Assembly (NCBI GenBank): GCA_008360955.1
Contig: LUCM01002338.1
Span: 1 to 64,000, forward strand
Source: Fasciolopsis buskii
Lineage: Eukaryota; Platyhelminthes; Trematoda; Plagiorchiida; Fasciolidae
Direction of reading: 5' to 3'
Length of the DNA stretch: 64,000 bases
The stretch's first letter is position 1. Each line of letters opens with the position of its first letter. The position numbers and the translations under genes are program-made. Shown here one piece after another: positions 50,726 to 60,472 of this stretch. The notes beneath the pieces were generated by a model. The model made no database searches, was not told where the DNA came from, and saw only the letters and a list, made by a program, of their open reading frames with translations.

Positions 50726-51029
50726 AACCCACGGGATTGCTCCACGGCAAAGTTCCTCACAGTCAGCTTGGATCGACCGTGTGCGTTTGGGTGTAACACG
50801 CATCATTTGGCTTACTGCTTCCAGCTGGCCTATGCAACAAATCGGACGTTGGTGTTTACGGCCGATTTAAGCAGCTACAGACAATGGTGGAGTTCCAGTT
50901 TCGAACCATTGTCGTCAACATGCACTGATCCAAAATCTAATGGAGTATTCGAAGCTCCCGGTAGGTGGCATAAGGTGGCTGAAAAATGCATGCTTTCTGA
51001 TAGGTTCCGACCGTTACATTTGCTGTCAG
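50726..51029 (+). CDS. FUT8: FUT8 coding exon 3: start of catalytic domain
   Basis: The exon starts NPRDCSTAKFLTVSL, then CAFGCNTHHLAYCFQLAYAT and NRTLVF, and continues with WWSSSFEPLSSTCTDPKSNG. Animal FUT8 has NPKDCSKAR, GCGYGCQLHHVVYCF, a GTQRTLIL strand and FRPVSETCTDRSG at the same places. The cysteines that form intradomain disulfides and the CxxHH-type segment near the fold's first strands are kept. It begins in phase 0 right after the acceptor TTGCAG, so KVQ of exon 2 joins NPRDC exactly as in other FUT8 proteins. The end is less conserved: TCAG followed by GTAACC gives phase 1, which fits exon 4. Residues are about 185-285 of the predicted chain. Confidence 0.93.
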
Positions 51030-51034
51030 GTAAC

Positions 51035-51056
51035 CTCAGTTCAGTTCAGTTCAGTT
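51035..51056. repeat. Short (TTCAG)n repeat behind the exon 3 donor
   Basis: About four CAGTT units begin a few bases downstream of the donor GTAACC (51030). Confidence 0.8.
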
Positions 51057-51164
51057 TAACCAATAACCCTGCACTAACGTGCTCTGACTTTGGTTCCCGC
51101 CTCAGCACAATCTGCTCAAACAAAATAATTGGAATAGTGGATATCGAAGGCCAATATTAAGTTG

Positions 51165-51810
51165 AAGAACCACGCAGAAGAAATTTTCGAATGGAAGAAC
51201 GTCACTGACCGTGACCCTGAGTCATATCACCTACTTTCTCCAACCATTGCTTCGGGGGCTCTCAGGGACCCCAAACCGGTAGTCCAACTGGACCTACACG
51301 GGCCAGTCCACTGGTTCCAGTGTTACTGACTGGCCACCTTGAACCAACTTCAAATTATTACCTGCCTCGGAGAACAGCTGCAACTGGACAGTCGTTTCAT
51401 ATACATGTGCAAAACATGAACTTATCATAATCTGTTCTGATTCGGTGCCTGTTCTATAGATTAAGCCCTAATATCCAGTACCTAACCCTTCATCCCCGAG
51501 TTACTCACAAAATTGCTCCATCAAATTCCGCCAGTACTATGAAGAAAACAATATCCAAACACCAAAAGTCTTTGTATATTTTCTGCTCCCAACTGATATG
51601 TTTTTGAGCTGTATATCTATACCGACCTCACTGCTTCTGTGTATGCTCGACCTTTGATCGATAACCGGATGTCACGCCGAAGCCATAATTGCGTCAAATT
51701 AGTGAATGCTAATGGGGTCTTTTGTATGCCTAAGAATAATTCATCTGTTATGCGACCACGAGGTGGGATAAAACTACCCAAGTAACCAAACCATTCCAAG
51801 TTATCTAGTG
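51165..51810 (-). mobile_element. LINE C-terminal fragment (L5)
   Basis: The minus-strand frame 51799-51617 reads FGYLGSFIPPRGRITDELFL, RRDIRLSIKGRAYTEAVRSV. This is the RTE/endonuclease-RT C-terminal block (YLGS...I..EI..RI..AR..F..L..LW.RRDI....KGR.Y..AVRSV). The remaining part to 51165 is too decayed to translate but shares ordered blocks with 5650-6195, including the RSSWTTGLG peptide near 51270-51300. It lies in intron 3, antisense. Confidence 0.78.
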
Positions 51811-52859
51811 GTTCCCTGCAGGAATCTGAATGATATACATTCTTTTTTCCTGTATGCTCATCTTACCCAACCCTAGATAGAGATGACGCTGTTTTCAAAA
51901 GGTTGGAATGGTCGTTGCCAGTTTTTGCAAAAGCGAAAGGCACCCTTTTTAAGATTGTTTGATTTCAATTCTTTCATAGAGGAATATATAGGATGTTTAA
52001 ATGGGTGCACGAATACTCGCCTAAACAAACATCTGGTCTCGCGGTTATTGCTGCTCACCTTCTGTACGCATCCGTTCATGTCCTGTCTAACCGGCGTTGG
52101 TGACCAAGCCTTGCAAGTGATTGTGCCGGAACTGTATCCTTCTCCTGCAGGGCACTTCTCCAGTCGATGGTCTGCAGTTGGCCTGCCCTGCCCTTCACGA
52201 AAATGATTTATGCTGTTGTTTATTCAATAGAAACAATAGAAAGATGTTCAAAATGAGATTCTGATGTCAGTTAGAACAACGGAGAGCTCAAGTATAAGGA
52301 TGATTAGAAAGAAGAGCGTCGCGTACGCATGCCGAATTAGGAACGACAACTTCGAAGTCGGGGTAGTGTTGAGACTTGTTTTGAATTATTCTGGACCTTG
52401 ACCACAGAAGCGCGGTCTCATTGATTTTCAAAAGTGCTTTTAGTCTTAGATCAGACTTTTGTATTCTCCAAGGTCCTTATCACTTAGCTTGACGTTTGGA
52501 CGGTGAATGCTTCACTGACAGTCGAGGTGCGATCGTCAGTTTGTGCCCATATTGGACTCTTGGCTTTGGGTTTGGCCTCTGGCCGCGAATGAATCTGCAT
52601 TACGAAATATTAGACAACAACTTCACGGTCAAATGGACTATGTTCTCGGTGGCATCAAATGCTGAATAAAACGTGAAAAGCTAAGTTCGGTTTTGCGTAC
52701 TCGTCAATGTGGATGTTGAAAACATGTGACAGATACAGGTCCCAATGTATTGTATTGTACTGTATAAACTTTTGCGTACAATAAATAATGTCGCATTTCA
52801 GTCAAAAAATTTGGGGGTGAAATTAAGATAGAGAGAAAAAGAAATTATTAAATAAAATA
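51811..52859. other. FUT8: FUT8 intron 3, unassigned stretch
   Basis: No recognised repeat family or gene. AT-rich at its right end (52800-52870), which may be the A/T-rich tail of the CR1-like element that follows. Confidence 0.4.
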
Positions 52860-54245
52860 AAAATAAAGTTATCGCCTCTTAAATAATGCATTAGGACAAG
52901 TTGCTCAGGAATTTGGCTAAAACCCGGTCACGGTTTGCCAAAATTCGTGTTAAATATGGGACAACCAAATGTTTGCAGCTTGTGGAGTAGAAGAGACCGT
53001 GGGACTGAGTCAAATGCCGACGAATAGTCCAGGAAGGCGAAACGCACAGATTTCACTGATGCGTTTAAGGACTTACAACTGTGGTGAATAAGGGAGGTGA
53101 CAGCGTCCAAATTGGACCCGTTAGATTTATAGGCAAACTGAAAAGGGTCGTCAGGAGGGTACACAGAGGAACGCAGGCGCTTAAGTATAGCATGCTCCGT
53201 CAGTTTTAGACCGGAAGACGTTAGGTCGATGGGGCGAAAACGTTTTGCTAAAGCAGTAGGACTGTTAGATATAGGGATGGGAATAATAGCGATGGGTCTC
53301 CAGCACTCAGGGTTAGAAAAAAGGATTAGTGACGAGTAAATTAGAGAAGTAAGCGCATCGGTCAGAGCCACAACACCATGCCTTAAAATAGCTGAGGGCG
53401 GACTGTCAGGACCAACCTCTGTGGTAATTTTAGTGGTGCACAGAAGATCGAGCAGCTCGTCTATAGAAAAACCTGTAACTGTCATATCATCACCGTAACC
53501 AAATATGACCGGGGTATAAGTGGAACGATCAATGAAAGCACGATTGATGCTGTCGACATCCGCAGGAGTTTTCGTATGTTTCTTCCTCTTCTTCTCACAC
53601 AACGGTCGAATGCCTTGCCATGGGAATCGACTGTTGTTACCACTCAAGAGTTGGCTAGCGAATGTCGTCGATGCGTTTGATTTCAGCCTTTATCAGGTTG
53701 GAAATGTGTCGCAAGCTTGAGTTATTATGAGATTTATAGAAGTGCGCCTTGCATCTTCTTAGAGATTTCAGTATCTGGGTGGATATACGGCCATTTGAGA
53801 CGAATAGTGTTTGTGAGGGGCAGCAAATATCAAAGATTGCGTTGGTCGTCTCTGTGAAAAGTTTGACATTGCCATTGAGCACGGGGTTCAAAACAGAAAC
53901 ATGTAGATGCGAGCGAAAGGGATTTCTGAAGAAGAATAAGGTAGTTGTGTGAAAAGTTACGGAGGCGACTCGGATTTGATTTGTTCGCCTGAATGAATGT
54001 AAAGCTAACCTGGAGTATATCTTGGGCCCTAACAGAAGCAAATAGTGATTGCTACTTGAAATCGGAGCACACAGATTCAGGGAAAATAAATCGGGGTGGT
54101 TGGTCATAACTTTATCTATGATGGAACCGCCTTTTGTTGGAGAAACGCGAGATCAGTCAAATCAATCATAATCAGTTGTAGAGTGGATAAGTGATTAAAA
54201 TGGTCTACAATAATATGCAGATTATCCTCAACAAGAGAAACAATA
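52860..54245 (-). mobile_element. CR1-like LINE fragment, antisense
   Basis: Two overlapping minus-strand frames form one protein with one shift near 53650. The upstream part (54107-53655) has MTNHPDLFSLNLCAPISSSN, the end of a CR1/Jockey-type endonuclease, and NAIFDICCPSQ. The downstream part (53647-52928) has SNPECWRPIAIIPIPI, RFRPIDLTSSGLKLTEHAIL, DPFQFAYKSNGSNLDAVTSL and VRFAFLDYSSAFDSVPRSLL (motif A). It stops right after that, so the catalytic YADD motif and everything behind it are missing. A T/A-rich ATTTT-type stretch at 52830-52870 may be the element's tail. The family differs from RTE and from the PLE; CR1-like LINEs are known in flukes. Confidence 0.88.
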
Positions 54246-57197
54246 AACACTAGGTGTCCGGTTCCCGATCGACATCCATCCAGAATACTATTTCGTTTTC
54301 ATGCCCACTGCGTAGGTCAGCTGTATACGAACGGGATGATGGAAAACTTACTCCTTGACGAACGACTGAGTACTTTTCACGACACACTTTTACGTGTTTG
54401 TCTCTCAACTGCGAAATAGAAGCGCGGGAACTTCGTTCCGCAGTTTTCATGCTTCCGTCTGAAGTTGCTATTGACTAAATAGTCAAGTGGAAAGGAAAAA
54501 GAAGCTATTCCTATTCGACTGTATTGTGGCAATGAGAACATTATTCGATTGGTGTTAACATACAACTTTGAATTTGGGGGGACCTTCCTATCGGCCTGTC
54601 CACTGAAGTGTATCTGACAAATCAGTTTGTTTTTCGATTTTACGCCAGCCTCATGACTTACTCATTTAATCAGTGCGTGAATGTTATTAAAAACTCGGTG
54701 AGCACCTCTTTATTGGAAATTTCCTTCATTTTACTACAAATTTGTGTTTTCGTATCCTAATCATGTTTCAATTGTCCGTATTGGTGAATGGGGCGTTCGT
54801 TGGCCAGGCAACAAGTGTATCAAATGGCGAAACACAAGTCTGACTGTGACTGATACCACTGACGTGTCAGCAAACGCAAAGCCAAAAAGGATAGCGAATG
54901 ATAGCAAAGCATTGTAATTTTTGTGGGGACGTCTAGAAGCAACGTCTTCGGGGTTCTTGGTCTTTTCTTACTTATGGCTCACCTTTTTGGTCAATAGAAC
55001 GCATCACCTATGTGGATCAGAACAATAAAAGATTTTAACGAACAAGTGTAAAGTAGGCGCTGGATTCTTCTATTTACATATGACAATCTACACAATTCTC
55101 TCGGAAAACAGCATGAGAAGTACGACATTCATCTGTCAACTATCACTCGGAGTCACTAGTTGACCGGCTAGCAGATCAAACGCGGATTCAAATTTTGACT
55201 GAATTATACTTTTTTCCGTCTTACTTCATGGGATTTATTGCGCGACGGTTTTATTGTCTTCTCCGGACATAATCGCGTTAATTGATTACTCTACGACACA
55301 GATGTAACAAATTTCACTTTAAATGACCGTCGCGTGCCCATAGCGTTATTTTGTCATGTTTTGATTATTACCATGTCAATGGGGTGTGTGTGTGTATGTT
55401 CGTGAGTGATTGTGTCTCGGAGCCTTGACTCAGTTGATGACGAACTGGTAATAACGATAAGGCAATTTTTCCGCAGGATAAATTTTCTGAAGTCTTCATA
55501 AGCTAGAAGTTAAAATATGGTTGACATTTCTAAACTCCAGATAGATATGAAAAATGCACAAACCGCAGTATGGAGTCGCGTGGTCAGCATCACCAAGGTC
55601 TTTCGCCGATATGTATGATGAATGAAAGACAGTAAGGAAATTGCAAAGATCGAATATGAGGCTTTGTACAATCGATTGCAGGTTTCTCAAACATGGATTG
55701 CCTCTCTGAGAGCACGAATCAAAGTGTAAAGCATCCTATCCCGCCCTGGCCGTCGGTTCAAACTACTGTGATACAATTCTCGATCACCTGCACCCATCAT
55801 TACCGATATGGAAGAGAAAATATGTCTGGCAAACATTAGCCATTCTGTACCTGCCTCTGCCAACCCTATTACCCTTAATCAGTTCCTGTGGTAGACAAAT
55901 CCATCATCTGTTTACCTGGGATTTTATGTGGTTTCTAGGTAGCGTTTCTGTATCGAGGTTATCGGTGCTTTTATGGATGACTTGGAGTTCGACAACCTGT
56001 TTTTGTCGTTTTTCTCGCTGCCACCTGTTTTTACACACTCCCACTGCCGAATATCCTATCTACGATCAAGGTATTTCGCTTCTCGTTGTTAACTTTCGTT
56101 TGACCAGACTGTCTTCGCCATCGTCATCATTACTTGGCAGCTAAGCATTCAGGCCGCATTTTTATCGTCACTGTTTATACTCCATGTAGTACCTAGTCCT
56201 CAGTCGCCCACTCCACCTTGCGAGGGTCTCGATCTGTTGCGAATTAACTCCAGTCGCTATAAAACTGCGATGATAATTGATTGGTTTTCGCAAGGGACCA
56301 TTTTACCCGTGGCATGCAAAGCAATCCTCTGTTCAACTACCGATTCAGCTTAAGTTCGTTCATGGTCTTGCTACTGAATGCTTTCCAGGTCTGTTCTGCG
56401 ACTACCTTTAGAATGACTGTGCAAATCTCTTGGCTGCTCATTTGACAGCCGCTGTGAATTCAGTCTCTTATCATGATTCATCGTAGACATTATTATCGCT
56501 GTAATTATTGTTGGAAACGATCGGAGCATGTCGCTCTCAACGTTCCATTTGATGCGTTAGAAATCGTCAATAGTTCCCTCTGACAAATCAAACTCATTTC
56601 CAAATTGGATCACCCTCAACCGTTGTCCTCCATTTTGTACATTTTTTTTCTCCTTGAATATTGATACCACGAGGACGTTGCCCTCGGCACGAGAGGTTGC
56701 GGATAATCGGTGACTGCCAAGTGGAAGAGTGAATAACGATGGTAGGTTAAGAATATATATATATATGTATATATATATATAACGAGGCTCTTGGTGCTTA
56801 GCAAACGCAGTGTCTGTTGCAACCATGTGAAGCTGGGCAGATTTAATTTCCTAACTCTTCTGCTTGACTTCAGTTGTTATTAACGCGGAAGATTCATTTA
56901 CCGTCACTATAGCTGTCTCTGGTTCAAAATTTGTTTAGTCACTGTTGATGCCCACACATTGTTGTATAAATCCTACGCCGTTTCGCATAAGTAGGTGATT
57001 GAGAAATAAATAACCTTTACATTTTGCTGTGCTTTTCTTATATCGCTATTGTCTTTTTCTATCATTATCATTTGGCGAAAATTCCCAGTCAGAGTGATTT
57101 CAGTGGTGATCAGTTATGCTTAAGCTATTTTTCGTGTTTCACCTATCTTTCGCTTTCGTTCCATTCCAAACAAATACTCGTGGGCGAATTTCTACAG
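54246..57197. other. FUT8: FUT8 intron 3, distal stretch
   Basis: No recognised gene. GTGTGTGTGTG at about 55386-55396 and an AT run at 56753-56782 are simple repeats. The 55690-56530 stretch has a run of pyrimidine-rich sequence I cannot assign. The end provides the pyrimidine-rich tract and TTTCTACAG acceptor of exon 4. Confidence 0.4.
56753..56782. repeat. (AT)n microsatellite
   Basis: AT dinucleotide tract of about 30 bp with one G interruption, intron 3. Confidence 0.9.
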
Positions 57198-57490
57198 AGT
57201 TTACCAGTGTCAACCAGGTTGATTCTCCCCGTGTCGTTCGTTGTGCTTACATCGCCTCGGAAGGACTTCACCTGCCTTGGATGCCCGCGGCAATTCCTCA
57301 AGATATAGCCACCGAATTGCGTCAATATCACGGTGCACCATTTGTCTGGTTCACTGGTCAGTTGCTCACTTACCTGATGCGTCCGTCCCGAATGTTTGGG
57401 GAGAAAATCACTAAGTTGTTTGATGAATATAAGATTACCGGACCGAACCGTCTCCCTACCGTAGGGATTCACGTGCGACGAACGGACAAA
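57198..57490 (+). CDS. FUT8: FUT8 coding exon 4: catalytic domain with GDP-fucose motif
   Basis: The frame has LPWMPAAIPQDIATELRQYH, GAPFVWFTGQLLTYLMRPS and ends LPTVGIHVRRTDK. Animal FUT8 reads PLAVPEDLADRLVRVHGDP, a WWVSQFVKYLIRP helix and PVIGVHVRRTDK. The two adjacent arginines of HVRRTDK (residues about 379-380 here; Arg365/Arg366 in human) bind the GDP-fucose diphosphate and are required for activity; both are present. The start is set by TTTCTACAG: the first two bases complete the single base left by exon 3 (giving Glu). A later AG (CAACCAG) would put TGA in frame. The donor is AAA followed by GTGAGT. The insert between exon 3 motifs and LPWMP is variable among species. Confidence 0.94.
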
Positions 57491-59075
57491 GTGAGTTCCG
57501 AACATATTTTGATCTAATTGGCACATTCGTTTATACTGGGACGAAAACGGAGTCACTGTAGAACCTTTAGACGACTCGAAGAGCGGAATGGGTTGGGTGG
57601 GAGAACATTCACTTCCATTCGATCGCGAAATCTCAGCCTGTAGAACTTCTGCGCTGGCCGTATCCCGGCTTGCGTTAGGTTTAATGTGGTCTTTTTGAAA
57701 CAGAAACCATAACTTTTAAATTGGATACAAATAATAAACTAATTAACCTCATTTTATCGCAGGATTTGGCGTTGTCCTTTCGGGTTTTGTTCATGTTCAC
57801 TGACGTTAGTTTAATGTGAATATTAGGCCTACCCTGTTTGTTGACTGATTCATCTGATATGAAATTAGCACTGAAGATCATGGAACCACCCTACTTCTGT
57901 TTCATCCCTGTTAAGTATTATCGGTGTACTTTGTGTAAGGTTCGAATCCGGAGTGAACTTCATTCGCAGAGTTTTTTTATCTAACTTTAAATGATTCGTT
58001 ATACACGATATTGCACTCGTTTGGATGACCACAAGTGGCCTGTGATAGCGAACGACTCCTTGGCTGAGTTTATTTGATTATCTCGAGACTATTGGCTGCC
58101 TCAGCAAGTAATGCTCATCGAGGGACTCCTTTTTTAAGCTTCTACAACGTAAACTCGGCTTCATAAAATTCCCCATCCAGATTCAGCATTTTTGCGGCTA
58201 GGTTGGTTATTAAAAACAAAATATCCGTACACCATGCTTTTGGTGGTGAAACCAATATCTATGCCAGGAGGGCATCAGATTTCAGAGCCTTCAATATATG
58301 TAACGATACTGAGTTTGTTATACAGCTACTTAAAGTTTAACTTTCCAGTTTAAAAGCGCTTATGATCTCCAGCCCAGGCTTCTCTTGATATTGAAAGACA
58401 CGGCACGGCTGATTTAATCCCTTGTGATCAACACTTGAGAACTTCGGCGTTCCCATGGTTTATTGATGGTCAAGTGAGCCTTGATGCCGCTTGATAAATA
58501 ACTTCGTTTACCATGGAATTTCCGACTACATGCATTGTAAATTAAGTCATGCGAAATTTCTCCGATTACTCTATATTTCTATAGACTATATCTCATCATT
58601 TTATCATCGTTCTTTGTTCCGAAACTAACCACATAGCGTGTTTGATTTGATTGTATTTTGTTGCATCATTGTCGCTTGACTGGACCATAAGAGACAGTTT
58701 GTCATATTTTAACGAAACTCCCGTTGAATTTTACAAACCAGTATGTCCTTGACATAGATTGAGATTTCCATGGTGCACACTGTAACAGCAAACCGATCGC
58801 ATTTACCGATGAACCGCATCTGGACAGTTAGTGGGTCATCTGTTTAGTACCTTTGTTTTACAGGAACCTATTACGCAAGTTCCGAAACATACAGGCTATT
58901 GTTTCGATGCCTTTTTATGAACTTACGCAAGTACTGCACAATCGCTAGTTAATTCCTCGACATATTTCGTCAATTCGTTTCACTAACTCTCTCTTCTACG
59001 CTATTCTCTGCCAAAACTCAAACTCGCTCGTTGCTGAATCTCAAAATGACACGTTTCCCCACGAACGCCAAAAAG
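57491..59075. other. FUT8: FUT8 intron 4
   Basis: No repeat family or gene recognised. The last 100 bp before exon 5 contain no AG until the acceptor itself. Confidence 0.6.
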
Positions 59076-59180
59076 ATCAACTCCGAAGCTCAGTTGCATG
59101 AACTGAAGGAATATATGAATCATGTGGATCGATACTATGAATACTTGGAAGCAGAGCGACTATTGATGGCTCGCAAAGAA
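59076..59180 (+). CDS. FUT8: FUT8 coding exon 5
   Basis: 35 codons, phase 0 at both ends: INSEAQLHELKEYMNHV then RYYEYLEAERLLMARKE. In animal FUT8 the residues following HVRRTDK are [21 protein letters not shown], so DK-INSEAQLHELKEYM is a direct match (Ser/Thr-Glu-Ala kept, including the acidic residue that contacts substrate in the known structure). The acceptor CCAAAAAG has an unusual purine-rich context, but no other AG occurs in about 100 bp upstream, so the branch point would scan to this one. The donor is GTAGGT. Confidence 0.9.
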
Positions 59181-59343
59181 GTAGGTTCCTATTTAGCTAA
59201 CCCGGATGGTGAATTGACTATTCAGTTTGTTATTTTACTCAATAGCGTAATGATTTAGCTTCGATAGGTCCGAATGGATAAGGCGCACATAGCATGCACG
59301 GCTAAATTTTTAACCCTTTTGTGTTTGACTACTATTCATACAG
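59181..59343. other. FUT8: FUT8 intron 5 (163 bp)
   Basis: Short intron with GTAGGT donor and CATACAG acceptor. It has no repeats, in sharp contrast with the 24 kb and 21 kb introns of the same gene. Confidence 0.85.
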
Positions 59344-59604
59344 GAGTGGACAGACGACATATTTTCTGAGCCGCGTTTACGTCCGGGTCCCATTAAACGC
59401 CGCGTCTATCTGGCCACCGATGAGCCCCGCCTGTTCGAAGAGGCCACACGCGATTTTCCCAATTATGAATTTATCGGGAACCGGTCAAGAGCCGAGACTG
59501 CCGCGGTTAACCAACGACACCAGTCCGACTCCGTAACCGGAATTGCTTTAGATATTTTGGCCTTGTCAAAGACGGACTACCTCGTGTGCACATTCTCTTC
59601 CCAG
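59344..59604 (+). CDS. FUT8: FUT8 coding exon 6: second and third GT23 motifs
   Basis: 87 codons, phase 0: PIKRRVYLATDEPRLFEEA, FPNYEFIGNRS, then SVTGIALDILALSKTDYLVC and TFSSQ. These match motif II (KRVYLATDDPSLLKEA, YPNYEFISDNS) and motif III ([24 protein letters not shown]) of animal FUT8. The Asp/Glu positions around ATDEP and the LDI...[10 protein letters not shown] strand that form the donor site are kept. The exon ends at CAG|GTTGG, within motif III, so the following VCRVAYE-like residues and the SH3-like domain must be encoded further right. No acceptor-linked continuation is visible before 60.47 kb. Confidence 0.94.
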
Positions 59605-60472
59605 GTTGGTTAGTTTCGCCTAAGTTCCTCTTCTGATTAATGTGCTTTTACGATGTTCTTGTAGACGTTGTTTTATTATCACATGCTTTCTCATGGTGCC
59701 CTTCTGAACTGAGGCTACTGAATTGGTCAATATCCGAATCATTCTGTACGTAACAGTCGGTGTTCGCTCGCTGGCACAGTTTGATACTAGATTAACCCAT
59801 TTTATCGGGTGTCTGTCTCCTAGTCATCTTTAAATTAAAAGCAGGAGTTTTGAATCGTACAAACCGAACAGTTTGGCAAATGCACTAGCCTTCTACACAG
59901 AAGTACCGTAGGTCATCCTCTCTGTCTGTCTGTCTGTCTGCCTCTGTTCGTCAATGAGCAAATTTTTGCTTCAACCTTGAAGTTTTTATCTGTGTAATAA
60001 TCACCCCCCCCCTTGTACCTCACTTCTCATATTGTATGGGGAACTTAAGGGAAACAGAATTATCCACAGGCACCATCTCGTTATATTTGATGTGAGTCTA
60101 ACTAGTAGCTGTTGAATCCGCACGACCTTGACCACCAAAATGAAGGCCTATGAAGATGAGAAGTGAAGGGTTTCCGGATGTGCAGATTATATGCAGTTAG
60201 CCAAAGAAAATCCATTTTTTACTTAATAATCCAGTCGAAAATGTCACAGCGAACAGGCCAAACGCATTTTCCTTATTGTTTGTGAATTTTTACCCTGATT
60301 CTGGTTAAGTGTAATCATTAGTGAATTAGAGCAAGCAACAGCGGAAATTCGCGCCAACGTGAATGTTAGACTCGAAATTACTTTTGTGTACAATGTGAAA
60401 TTGTCGTATCTTTTCACTTGTTAACGAGACAACCATCCAGCATTTTAAATTTTTCTTGAGAAGTATAATGCT
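59605..60472. other. FUT8: FUT8 intron 6, proximal stretch
   Basis: No further FUT8 exon or repeat family recognised. It contains a (TCTG)n run at about 59921-59942 and a C homopolymer at about 60004-60012. Confidence 0.5.
59921..59942. repeat. (TCTG)n microsatellite
   Basis: Five tandem CTGT units in intron 6. Confidence 0.9.

Noticed and set aside
57491..57520. Reading exon 4 through the donor (VSSEHILI then stop)
   Set aside because: A strong GTGAGT donor and the conserved continuation INSEAQLHELKEYM in the next exon show that this is intron.
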